Origin: Macropodus opercularis
Taxonomy: Eukaryota; Chordata; Actinopteri; Anabantiformes; Osphronemidae
Reading direction: 5' to 3'
DNA length: 64,000 nt
NCBI GenBank assembly: GCA_030770545.1
Contig: CM061104.1
Location: 13,463,001 to 13,527,000 of the forward strand
A program made the translations under genes and the position numbers. The notes under the pieces are model-generated. The model ran no database searches. It saw only the letters and a program-made list of their open reading frames with translations, and was not told the origin of the DNA. Shown piece after piece: positions 10,845 through 21,518 of the stretch. Each line of letters opens with the position of its first letter. Position 1 is the stretch's first letter.

Positions 10845-10960
10845 ACGCAACACTCGGCCAATAAAAGCCTGACGTCAGACGCCACTAAGAGCACGCGCCA
10901 ACCACTTGTGGTCGCGTGAGCGGGCTTTTGAAAACCCATTTTGGCGCTTGACAAAACTAA
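10845..10960 (+). promoter_or_regulatory. Promoter of the uncharacterised multi-exon locus
   Basis: A local CpG-rich stretch contains GGCCAATAAAA (CCAAT-like and TATA-like, about 10856-10866), a perfect palindromic CRE TGACGTCA at 10870-10877, and CACGCG/GTCGCGTG motifs. It lies just upstream of a probable first exon ending at a GTGAGT donor (11045). Direction and start site are inferred from the downstream chain of donors and acceptors on the plus strand. Confidence 0.5.
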
Positions 10961-11930
10961 TCGCGTCTGCTAAGACAAAAGCCAAAGTAGAACCGGGTCG
11001 AGCTGGTCCGGACTGGAAACCTGACCCAAAAGGCATCTGAAGAGGTGAGTGACGTTCTGGAAGTTACCTGAGCGGCTGTTGAGTGATTAACGTCAGGTGT
11101 TGGACGCCACCGGGCCTGGTGGACACACGCTAACTGGGGCTGAACTGCGTTTATCCGTTGAATACTCAACGTGTTAATTAATTTTCCTTAATGTTAATTG
11201 TAATATACGTCTAAAAGAGCCAGTGCAGCGCTGAGAGTCTGTGAGTTGCTACCGAGCAAAGAATCGTCTTGACCGCTGTTGGTTGTGACGCAGTTTGGCT
11301 CCGTGTCTGGCCTGGACTTTAGTTTTTCTTCACATCGGCCTCAAATTTTCTGGCGGGGAAAATCCAGCTTCAATTGAATTTACCAACTGCTTCAGAAACG
11401 TTTTTACACTTCCCCGCGTTTTAAAACTAAGCGCTTGCTGGAGGGTAGCTGCACTTTTAATTCTGCCGACGAACACAGGCTCCGTCAGTTTAAATGCGTT
11501 GTGGTCTCATTAAGGACATGATTTAACAGCAGATTGAAGTTGGTTTGTGCATCTCAGTGATGATCTGTGATCCTCCTCCAGGATCGTCAGCCACAGGTGT
11601 AAGACACCTGAACCTTGAGCAATGGACGGGTCCAGTAGTCTCTGCTTTTCAGGTGAGTCCAGGAATCTTCAAAGCCAGAAACATTAAGAAAAATGAGCAA
11701 AATGTAACTTCAGTTTTTGGTTTTTTTGTGTTTTCAGGTAGATCTACGAACTGTAAGTCCCTTTTATTTGCTTGGCCGCTGAGCCTGTTGTCTGGCTGAT
11801 CAGGTTGGATCTATGTAGGTGGTGATTTTCATACTTTTCCTAACTGTCCTTTGGCCACCGTGCCAGAACTGCCTCAACTGTTGGTTTCATCCAATTAACA
11901 TGAATAATGTTCCGTGACGTTTGTTAGCTA

Positions 11931-12106
11931 GACCAGCCGACTACTGGTAAGACCAGCCGACTACTGGTCCAACTCACAATGGCCAGCCGACCACTGGTCT
12001 TAGCCAAAATTGCCAGCCGACTACTGGTGAGGCCAGCCGACTACTGGTCCAGTTCATAACGACCAGAGAACTGGTCTAATTTGCAATGACCAGCCGACTA
12101 CTGGTC
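11931..12106 (+). repeat. Seven-copy short hairpin array
   Basis: Copies begin at 11931, 11951, 11981, 12011, 12031, 12061 and 12088. The core CCAGCCGACTACTGG forms a CCAG/CTGG stem, in several copies extended to GACCAG/CTGGTC, with a seven-base loop CCGACTA. The copy at 12061 has a different four-base loop (AGAA) yet keeps the full six-pair stem. Copies are 20-30 nt apart, separated by variable spacers. The array sits in the putative intron 11753-12385. Confidence 0.85.
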
Positions 12107-13568
12107 TTTTTATTTTTGGATGAAACCGTTTTCTTTGTATTTGAGAGGTTAGCTTGGTCAGGTGTTGGTGGCCGGCCATCTGCTTGGTAGCTGTAGCTGG
12201 TGGTGGGGCTTCTACTTGGTTAGATGTAGGTGGTGGTCGGCCGTGTGGTTGGTGGCTGTGAAGGCTGTAAGTTTGGAATGTTCTTTAGCAGTTTGAGAGC
12301 AGGTCAGATGTGTGAACTTGGTTTCTTAGGGGTAGATCAAGGCCAGGCTGTCAATTTAATATGCAGTAACCTTTCCCCCCCTCAGATCTCTACAAATGGT
12401 GAGTCATTTTTCATTGTCTGTTTTGCCCCCCCTCTTTTCCTCTCTTTTTGACCCCTTTTTCACGCTCTCTCTCAACCCCCCCCCGATTGTTTTGCCTCGC
12501 ATGCTTTTATTTCAGGTGTATCGCATTTCGTCCATTTTGATGCCTGGATCCATTTTGGTGTCAGACCATGAGGTCCAAACAGTAAGTGTCACGGCTGCTG
12601 TGCCGTCATTTCTCCAAGAATTTCTCCAGCTCGTACGTACGCAAATTTCTTCAACATTTCCACCATAGACCTGGAAGGTCTATACACCGTAAGTGGGTTT
12701 TTGATGGCCGCCGTGCCTACTAACCTCTTTCTTTCCAGCTTCATCCAGCAGGACCATCCATTTCTCGTCGTCAATAGTAAGTCCGTGTGTTTCCTTGGCT
12801 GCCATGCCATAATCGCGAGCTCCCTTGCTCTCTGTCACTGTTTCCTTACTTTCTCTTGCCTGCTGTGCTCAATTGCTGCTGCTTTGCTCTCACTCGCTCT
12901 CTGTCCTTCTTTCTATCTTATTGTAGTCCTCTGATCAGCCTGTTGGTGCCAAGGAATGTGGAGTCTATTCTAGTTCTGCAGCTTGTTGGCAAATGGCTTG
13001 GGCCATGTGGCCTTCACTTGATGGTGCCTGTGTTCCCAGTATATGTTGGTTGTGGGGTGTGGTCCCAGTACAGTTGGTTTATTTTTTATTTTTTTTTGTG
13101 GTCTGTGGTCGCAGTAGGTTTGGTTGTAGTTTCAGCTGTGTGTGTGATGGTCTCCCTGTAGACTGGATAGAATAAACTAGCACAAAACATAGGCTGAAGT
13201 GTTGTTTTTCTTTGTTTTTTTTTATATATTCTAGTTGTGTAGACGCTAATCTCAGGGACAGCTGTTGTCCACAGACCAATTAAGTAAATGTCCCCTAATC
13301 TGGGGCAAAATTTAAAATAAGGCATTTAAGCCCAAGCGAAAGCTGGGAGCTGTTGCTGACTTGAATAAATTACTAAAATCTGCAAATTTACAAGTGAAAA
13401 TTATACATGGCCTCTTCATCTGAATCAGTCCTGTAAAAGTTGAACTACCAGGTGTAAATGTAATTGACCCTTCCACAAACTCCTGGTATAGTATAATGCA
13501 CTGAATATAAGTTACCAACTTATCAAATTGGCCAATGGTTACAGTTGTTTAATAACTGAGAACCAGTA

Positions 13569-13707
13569 GTGTCCATGTTTATTCAGATAAGTCTGTTTTT
13601 TTTTTTTTTTTTTTTTTTTTAAACCCTTTTATCTATCAGCTAGCGTCTGTCAGGCTGCAGCAGGTGTGGTACATGAAAACAGAACTTATCTGACTAAATG
13701 TGGACAC
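13569..13707. repeat. 23-bp inverted repeat around a poly(T) tract
   Basis: Left arm 13569-13591 and right arm 13685-13707 match at 20 of 23 positions as an inverted repeat, 93 bases apart. A poly(T) run of about 25 lies just inside the left arm. It can form a long stem in RNA or could be the ends of a small non-autonomous element; no target-site duplication was seen. Confidence 0.7.
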
Positions 13708-15579
13708 TTAGCTTAGTTTTTTTTTTTTTTCTCCCTCCCTTCCTTCCTCCCCCTGGTTTCTTTGTGGTTCTATTGTCTAAAACCAGTTGAAATATGTATT
13801 GGTATCACAGGTACATGTTCCTTATGCTGTAAAACTTGGTTTTGTACATTGTTCTGTAATTCTGACTCAAATATTGTTGCTCTGTGTAGTTGTGCTGTGA
13901 TTGTAATTAACCCTTTAATGGGTTTTGACCCTTAACAATTTCAGGGTTAAGTGCTGGTTTAAATCTGCCAAGTTTGAATTACTCCACCTTTTTAAGGTCA
14001 AGTCAGGACATTGCCAGACTTTTTCTACTATTAAGTTTCTCATTGTGACAATCTCCTAAACAGCACAACTACCAAAGCCCAAGTGATACATTGATGTACC
14101 AGGTTTAAGAAAAAGACTGGACTGTTTCTGTCTGTGTGGGTTTTTTTTTTTTTTTTTTTTCCCAAAAATTGAAATGCTCTAAGTTTATATGGTTGTACAC
14201 TTTAAACCAAGGAAATGTTCAGTCGACACTGGACCTAAAGGTAGTGAGACAACCGCTCACTCAGGACTCAAAAGACTTTGCCCCTCACTGATCAGTGATT
14301 CTAATCTTTGGACAATCTCGGAAAACTACTCCGTTGGACACAAACACTGGATATGTTAAATCTAAAATGTTTGTCGGTATTTTATTTTTTTGAGTTGCTG
14401 TATTTTAATTTCACTGCTGTAACTTGCTGAAGCTTTGTACACTGTACTTCAGTTTATCGCTGCACTGAAAAGTTTGCAGGTTTTAGATGTCCAGAGGAGG
14501 CGAGGAATCTGAGGTGCTGGCCGACCCGAAGTACGGCGACGACAACGGTGTGAGCCGGAACGACGAACGGACTTGCGAGCCAGGAGACTGAGTGGGAAGA
14601 GCAGCCTCAGCTGCCAGGAGATGTTAGACATCTGCACAAGACACCACGGTGAGCACAACTTCAAATGTCTCAGATTAGGTTTTGGTAGTTGAAGGTTATA
14701 TGCAACACAAAGATTCAAGACCTTAAAGTCACATTGCAATTAAACAAAAGACTAAAATCAGTGACCTTAAATTATGGTTGACTTCCTAAATTGACCAACA
14801 CTTTCAGGTTCATTGTGACTTGACTTTAAACACAAGTTCAACTGGCAACGTGTCCTGTAACAGCTGGAGATAATCATGAGCATGGACGTAGGAACAGACA
14901 TGGGCCAACCAAGGGACGATGGAGGAGGCTGGGATGAAGAGGAGCTACAGCTGAACCAATGCAGCATCAAGAAACTGCTTGAATTAAAGACCACACAATG
15001 GTGAGTACAACAAGAGTGTCACTCATTTGGTAAGTTGTGCATTGGGAATGTTGACTGTAGATTTCTTGTCTCTACCCAGATTGTTCTGGGTTTCTATGGA
15101 CATCAGGTGTCTCCCCTGAGGCAGTGGATGGCACTGACCCTGACATGTTGCCAGTTTATGCCCTGTTTAAAATTTAATTTGGCCATATGTGTTTGAGGAT
15201 AACTACTGTCATAGCTTTTTTTTAATGAGTTTGATACAATATGATTGACAGCTAAGGTACCCAGATGCATAACACTAATTGAAACTGAACCCAAATGTTA
15301 GTCATAGCTTTATTATTAAACTCTTGTTATGGTGCCAATTCACATCAGTTATCTCAAGGCACTTTACATGTAAGCTTTAAGACCTAACCCAACAAATCCC
15401 ACAGAGCAAGCTTTTAATTGTAGCCAATCGATAAATTCTTAACTTTAAAAGCGTTGTTGTCATCACCATCCAAAATGTTGTATCTGGATTTGAATTACTT
15501 TAACCCATAGATTTCAGGGTTAAATGCTGACTCATCTCTGTCAAGTTTGAATCTCTCTGAAGCTGGAGTAGAATAGTTT

Positions 15580-15626
15580 CTAGTACAATGGGAGGCCTCC
15601 CAGCAGGGGAATTTATCCCACCCCTG
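15580..15626 (+). repeat. Conserved 47-nt double-hairpin block, copy 1
   Basis: It contains the 12-bp perfect palindrome GGGAGGCCTCCC followed by a CAGGGG/CCCCTG stem with an 11-base loop. It is identical to copy 2 while flanking sequence has diverged. Confidence 0.8.
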
Positions 15627-16518
15627 CTCTGTAGTCTTAGAGTAGTTGATTATTGCGCAGCTCTAAGGACTATTCCATCTGTATGTGTTGAGACAGGTTG
15701 CATATGTAGAGGAGCAAACCTGGCAGAGGTGACCAGTTTAGAAATTTTATCCTCGGGGTGACAACAGCACAACTACAAAAGTCCAGTTTAAAATAAAAAA
15801 AGCTTTTTTTTTTTTTTTTTTTTTTTGCTTCCACAACATTTGTCTGGGTGAATTACAGGACCCCGCCCCCAAGTTAGAAACTGTATTCACTAGACACTCA
15901 AAACTCTGAGAAATCAATACTGGCAACATGTTTGGCCCTGCACCATCTGGGAGCATGATCAGCACTTGGAGGATGCAGGAACGAACAAACTGTGGACGAG
16001 GGGAGACTGAGGAGGTACAGCAGCCACACCTGAACGCTAGGATCAAACCATAAAACCCTTATACTTTGGCCACAAAACGGTGAGTATGAATTGTCCATCT
16101 AGATCTGATATGGCATTGAGGTTTGAAATGAAACCTTAACTGCTTGCTTGTCCCTACACAGGTGGCTCCAGGGATCTGTGGACAAAGTGCTTTCAAGTCT
16201 CTAGATGGTTCTGGGCTGGAAGTGTTGCCAGTTTGTCCTAGTTTTGTTTTATTTTTATTTTTTTTTCTCTTCTTCCCACAAATATAATGGCTTTATACAT
16301 GGTCCACCAATTGGCAGTTTACTCCTCCACCTTCATGGTTTAAATATAAAGCCCCAAAGTTGTTGCTGAGCATAGTTCTACTCATCACATTCTAAATTTG
16401 TATATGGAATCACTAATTGACATAAATGCTGACTCATCTCTGCCAAGTTTGAATCCCTCTGCGAAGCGAGAGTAAAATACGGTGAAAGCTGGTGCATGCA
16501 CGGGCATGTTATAATTTT

Positions 16519-16565
16519 CTAGTACAATGGGAGGCCTCCCAGCAGGGGAATTTATCCCACCCCTG
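16519..16565 (+). repeat. Conserved 47-nt double-hairpin block, copy 2
   Basis: Identical over its length to copy 1, 939 bases downstream of it. Confidence 0.8.
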
Positions 16566-17458
16566 TTTTTACAGTAGTAGACTGTACAGCTCTTGACTAT
16601 TTCATTCGTACGTGTCACGGTATAGTTCGGATCGTTTGCATATATAGAGGAGCAAACCTGGCAGAGATGACTCGAAGCAACTCGGTGAGCTTTTAAATTA
16701 GAAGTTTCATCCTAGTGATGACTACAACAAGTGCCTTAGTCACGTTTAAAAAAAAAAAAAAAGAAAGCAATTTAACTTTTTTTTGCATCAGCAACATTGT
16801 TTGGGTGATTTTATTTAATAAAATCTTTTTTTTTTTAAATGTTCTGTTTGGAGGTTTAACTGCCACTGAGGTTCAATGGTTGTATGCACAGAACTGTGGT
16901 ATGAGAAGAAAATGACACACAAATACAAGCAATCAAATCAATCTGGCAACATGTTTGGCCCAGTCGCATCTGGAGTCTGATCTGCTCAAAGGACAACACG
17001 GTGGCTGAAAGAACGACTGACTGAACCAATGGTGAGTATGAATTGCCTGAGTGTTATCATGGTTTAAGTTATGTGTATATAATTTATTTTGCATTTATAG
17101 ATTCTTGTACCTTGTTTCAGAGATCTGTGGACATGGGACCGCTGAGGTTCATAGCTGGTGCTGGGCTGAACACATTGCGTTTTTTTTTTTTTATTTTTTT
17201 TTTTTCCCCCTTGAGAATGATGGTGGTTTTAGCACATGGTTCATATGGATGCCTGGGTTTTGTCCCCCCACCGCAATGAATCTTCTAAATATAAAGCCCT
17301 AGTTGTGCTGTCACTCATCACATCCTAAATCTTATATGGAATCACTGGCTTTGACCCGTAGATTTCGGGGTTAAATGCTGACTCATTTCTGCCAAGTTTG
17401 AGTTTTCTGCAAAGAGTAAAATCAAGTAGTAAAAGTTAGCAAGTCTAGGTTCAGTTTT

Positions 17459-17505
17459 CTAGTACAATGGGAGGCCTCCCAGCAGGGGAATGTATCCTAC
17501 CCCTG
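17459..17505 (+). repeat. Conserved 47-nt double-hairpin block, copy 3
   Basis: Differs from copies 1 and 2 at two positions only, both in the second loop. The palindrome and both stems are intact. It lies 940 bases after copy 2. Confidence 0.8.
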
Positions 17506-18237
17506 TTTTTAGTCTATTGCTGCCAGGATAGTTTTCATCACTGTAGTGTTAGGTAGGACTGTTCGTGTAGAGGAGCAAACCGGGCAGAAATGACTCTAAG
17601 CTGCTGCTGAGCGAACAAAATGTTCTGCTCCTTAATGATGAATACAACAGCACAACTATCCAAGCCTAGTTTCCACAATTGATTTCAAAGTGGTCTGAGA
17701 AGTGGAAATTGCATTAAGTTGAAACTCTAAATAAAAGATTTCACAAAACTGGCAACATGTTCAGCCTTGTACCAGAAACAAGCATGAAGACAACGCATTG
17801 GATTCAGGAATGAGACTGAAGAGGCAGAGCAGCCACACGACGGTGACGAGACTCTGGCCACAAAATGGTGATTATGACATCAGTCTGTGTGGTGGGACTC
17901 TTCTTCACAACTTTATTCAGGATTATGAACTATTTTGTGTATGTGTAAAACTTATTTTTGGACTATGTAAATTGAATTACAGGAATTGTATCCTTGTCTT
18001 TATGGCTGTAGATGTAAACCTGTATTGGCACTTCTCACTGACTACTTTGTCAGAGGTGATTGTATCTGTTTGGTGTATTGCTGTGAGGATTTGTTGCATT
18101 TAACCTTCAAAAGTTTGAAATTAAACATTATGTCCAGAATGCAAAATTGTGTCCACTGCTCTCTCTGCAGATGAGTAAAGGCTCTTAAGTCTTTGATCCC
18201 ATACTGCCACCTACTGTAGAGACCGGGGGGGGAAAAA

Positions 18238-18574
18238 AGTTTTTGCAGAGCTTCTCAGTTTACTTTAACCAGTCTCTCTCTAGCACAGTAATACGCAGAG
18301 TCCTCTGGCTTTAAGTTGGATAGTTTCAGATATGTCGTGCTGCAGTTATCTCTGACTTCTAAACGGCCTCTGACACTGCTGGCATAGCTGTTGCGGTTGG
18401 CGTCAGAGTAGCTTCTCCCCATCCATTAAAGTCTTTTTCCTGCCAGTTGTCTGATCCAAGACCTAACACAGCAGTTGAATGTGAATCCAGATCCCCTGCA
18501 GGAGAGACTGAGAGTCTCTCCAGGCTTCACTACTAGAGTGGAAGGAATGGACTCCATGCTCTGACCTGAACAAC
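18238..18574 (-). pseudogene. Orphan immunoglobulin heavy-chain V-like segment (broken)
   Basis: The minus strand encodes an Ig V domain: V exon start at 18574 after a CAG acceptor, FR1 with LSLSCRGSGFTF, FR2 WIRQLAGKRL, then a stop codon (18428-18426) exactly where the E of LEW is expected. The frame then continues with WMGRSYSDANRNSYASSVRG, FR3 RLEVRDNCSTTYLKL, and KPEDSAYYCAR. The damage is a single GAA/GAG-to-TAA change, not a frameshift. Downstream, a nonamer-like GCAAAAACT (18246-18238) lies exactly 23 nt from a decayed heptamer GAGACTG (18276-18270). No leader exon, D, J or constant region was found nearby, so this is an orphon outside the IGH locus. Confidence 0.85.
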
Positions 18575-18619
18575 CTGATGGGGTGAAAGAGAAATCATGG
18601 AGGGAGTGTGTAACAGCAT

Positions 18620-19030
18620 CCAATAATAAATTAGTGGGATGACTCCTGTCTTCACGTCAGATTAACTGCTCATCCACTAAGGTCTTTGTTCTGTTTTACT
18701 GATTTGTGAGTTTGTGCTAATGTTTGTTTCGGACAGTGAAATGCTGTTTATTTAGACGTGTTCTTTTGATGGTTTAGTTTGATACAGAATCTACAGTAAT
18801 TAGTTTCTAGGCTGCAGTCCATCTGCAAATGTGTTTTGTTACGATTTTAGCAATTATTTTCTTATTCAATTGCTTCCTCTGTTGTGCTTTGCTTGAGTTT
18901 CTACCTCGAGCATGAGTTCTCTCCATGTAGTCCAGCTTCCTCCCACAGGAACATAATAAACTTGATGTGAAAAATGCGTAAATAAATAACTCTGGAGATG
19001 ATCTGATCTTGATAAACTCCAACTGGTATT
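18620..19030. other. Gene-free sequence beside the V-like pseudogene
   Basis: The expected leader exon of the V segment should lie here on the minus strand, but no signal-peptide-coding exon with a donor was recognised. Nothing else was seen. Confidence 0.4.
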
Positions 19031-19034
19031 TCAA

Positions 19035-19310
19035 GCAGCCCAGTGGGTAATGTGGTGAGCTCCGGAGCCAGAGTCCACAGGTTCAATCACTGGTCGAGTC
19101 AACTAACTTTAGACTGATGTTTGTTATCAAGCTGAGGGTCTAATACACCTTCGGGCAGAGCCAATTTAGCTGCTTAAATGGCCAAGCGGTTAATCTGCTG
19201 CACTGCAAAGCGGGAGATCCCGATTCAAACCCCAGCCGAGGCAACGGTCTTCAGACTGATGTTTGTTACCAGCACATTGAACCTGGATGTTCTGCTTGTT
19301 GTAACAAAGC
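19035..19310 (+). repeat. Pair of tRNA-derived SINE-like elements
   Basis: Two related units. The first (about 19037-19130) has a B-box-like GGTTCAATCAC. The second (about 19175-19300) has an A-box TGGCCAAGCGG and a B-box-like GATTCAAACCC. Both are followed by the same tail, AGACTGATGTTTGTTA. The body resembles a tRNA but does not fold into a complete cloverleaf with a proper acceptor stem, so a SINE is favoured over a tRNA gene. Confidence 0.65.
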
Positions 19311-21440
19311 TTTTAAAGCTTCAGCAATGTCAGGAAAATCTTGCAAAATTCAATCAACATATCTTAGGGGTTATCTATACTTTTACTGTGTACATCAACT
19401 CACCTGTGTTTTATTAAATTATTTAATTATTAATACTTAATATTTTTTCATTATGCTTTATTTTGAAATTTAAGACTTAACTTCTTCTGGACCTGTACAA
19501 CCCTATTCTATCCACTTCTATTTTTCTTAAGCTACTTTTAAGAACGTTTTAAACTCTCGAGCTACAGTTAGCAGTTATTGGGAATACATTCAGCATAAAG
19601 CATTCACAGTGCATTTTCTTATGGAAATGCTTTTCTAGTTGTTCTTTAATATCCCAAGCTGTGAGTCACAGCCTAGAATACGCTGTCCTGTGAAGTAAAA
19701 TAATCAAAAACTCATTCATCTACAAACAAGTCAAAGCTGAATGGACAGAGTATGCTGAATACTGTGAACGATCTTCAGTCTTGTCTCAAAACGTGTGTAT
19801 TTGTGAAAGCTGCTGTTTGCATGTTTAATCAAACAACTGCATGCATTAAAAGGTAGCATTAAGATGGGGCTCAGTTCAGCAATTTCGTCCACTTAGGCTG
19901 GATTATATGCTGCTGAAACACTGGAGGAAATGTTATGTGTGCCGTCCATCACCTCCTCTTAAATCAAATTCACATCTCACCCATGGGGTTAAAACACTGC
20001 ATTGTCTGGCCTGCCTGCCAGGTCCAGCTATTACCTGCCAACATAAGGCCCCACGTGTACTTTCACGTGTTTATCAGTCTGGATGTACTGACCAGTTTTA
20101 AAATAGAAGCTGTATCCTCGCGACACAAGCCCGTCCAGACAGACGTGTAGTGTGCATTAACTTCAATGTCTGTTCCGTTTCATTAATACACATGAGCTGC
20201 TTTTATTAAGATGCTGCGCTCAGGTTAATGAAGGAAAGGTCCACTTTTGCAAACCTTCCTGTTTTTATGCAGAACTAACACATCTCTGTTAAATGTATCT
20301 TCTAACTATTAACAGGAGGTGTTTCTTTCTCCTTTGCAAGACAATAGCTGCGTCTCATTATAGAACCAACTGTATCACAGTTCATTTCAATTGGTCCATG
20401 TCATAAATAAGAGCCAGAATTTTATATAAATAATTGATGTGTTAATTATCCATACTATTACTAACTGAAATGAAATTCTAAATTGTATATTTTTATAACA
20501 AACGTGCTTTTGTTGAAACTCTCGTGGACTGTTTTCTGCTTCATATGAAACTAACGAACGTACAGTGAGTAATTACCTTTTACCTGCACGTAATGTCTAA
20601 TAAATTACTGTAAACGGCCTAGTTATCAGTAGTTTTATGATGTCATAAGAAGCTTCTGCACCTTAATAATGCAAACGGAAAAAACACAGAAACAATGGAA
20701 ACAACTGCCTATTAACGCCCACTGAATAAAAGCAAGAAAGTGATGGAGTGACAAGCGAGCGAACAGGTGAGGGTTTTACGCTGAACGAACTTGGCTTGTG
20801 TTGTGCCCTTAAGGTCTCAAATTCCCTGGTGTCCAGTGGCAACTTGCTGTAAACAAAGAAACGTAGTAACAGCAGCATTATTTCTGCTAAAACTCACATA
20901 ACAAGCAAGAGACGTTAGCACCGAGGTTTGATCTATTGTTCTATTCAGAGACACATTCAGCCAAATCATAATGAAGTCAGCACTGTTTGTTTTTGAATTT
21001 GCTGATTTATGGAAATGAAATGATTTGTTGATGATTTGTTCCCATTATGTGTAATCACAACACTGTACACTTTTAATATGTACTAAGATAAAACCAGTGC
21101 CTCTATTGTCTTTATTGACTGTATGACATGTTCAAGAGATGAACATGATCATGAGATGATCCAGTACAGATGAGTTAATTAGAAACTGAGATTTTCATTC
21201 TCCAACTCCATTCTGACATTATTAATGAAATTAGTTGTTTGCTCCAACCTGCAGCGGTGATTCTTAGTCAACATACACTGACATACAATAAATAAAAAAC
21301 AAGTTTCAAAATATATATAAAATCAAGTCTTATATCTACATTTTAGTGCTGATTCAATGGACGTTTAACTACTGGCAGACAAATTAAATTAGAAGAAAAA
21401 ACAGAAAGGGGGAGGGGGCTTGGACAGAGGACGTGTCAAA
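19310..21440. other. Gene-free AT-rich spacer
   Basis: About 2.1 kb without a recognisable gene, RNA or transposon. Open frames here are short and unrelated to known families. Confidence 0.5.
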
Positions 21441-21443
21441 CTG

Positions 21444-21518
21444 TATTTAAAGAGCGTGTGAGCTCTCCTGTCATTCACCTGCATTCAACTTTCTTTAACA
21501 AGCTTTCATAATCTTTAG
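21444..21518 (+). promoter_or_regulatory. S100 gene 3 TATA box and non-coding exon 1
   Basis: TATTTAAA at 21444-21451 is followed about 30 bases later by a leader ending in CTTTAG at 21518 with a GTGAGTG donor. A GGGGGAGGGGG stretch lies just upstream (about 21408-21418). Confidence 0.65.

Larger units (their letters stand above)
10960..18150 (+). ncRNA. Uncharacterised multi-exon, probably non-coding transcription unit
   Basis: No known gene was recognised. Many well-formed plus-strand splice sites define candidate exons: up to 11044, 11582-11652, 11738-11752, 12386-12398, 12516-12581, 12669-12688, 12739-12776, from 12927, 14480-14648, and exons ending at 15000, 16079, 17031 and 17867. Several exons are 13-38 nt long and introns go down to about 50 nt. 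The left part holds a seven-copy hairpin array; the right part is a tandem array of modules of about 0.92 kb. Only very short open frames cross the exons (27 and 34 codons), so a long non-coding RNA is the best guess. A possible end is the ATTAAA at 18120-18125. Transcription is inferred. A host for snoRNAs was considered, but box C/D pairs are not conserved between copies. Confidence 0.45.
13917..18150 (+). repeat. Tandem array of ~0.92-kb modules (three clear copies plus a degenerate one)
   Basis: The same sub-blocks recur in the same order. (a) A block with GGGTTAAATGCTGACTCA and GCCAAGTTTGAAT occurs at about 13920 (degenerate), 15510, 16420 and 17360. (b) A 47-nt hairpin block is at 15580, 16519 and 17459. 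(c) A block AGGAGCAAACCTGGCAG is at about 15709, 16646 and 17570. (d) A block with ACAGCACAACTA is at about 14070, 15765, 16725 (diverged) and 17647. (e) An exon-like block opening CTGGCAACATGTT is at about 15920, 16942 and 17748, with a diverged form near 14842. (f) Donors reading GTGAGTA or similar are at 15001, 16080, 17032 and 17868. The unit length is about 910-940 bp; the first unit is longer and degenerate. Confidence 0.8.

Noticed and set aside
17635..17698. Box C (ATGATGA) and box D (CTGA) pair, a possible C/D snoRNA in the last module
   Set aside because: The terminal stem is only about 3 pairs, and the other modules lack the matching box D (or box C), so a snoRNA series is not supported.
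19176..19250. A tRNA gene (A-box and B-box present)
   Set aside because: No full cloverleaf or acceptor stem could be drawn, and a shared SINE-like tail follows; treated as a tRNA-derived repeat.
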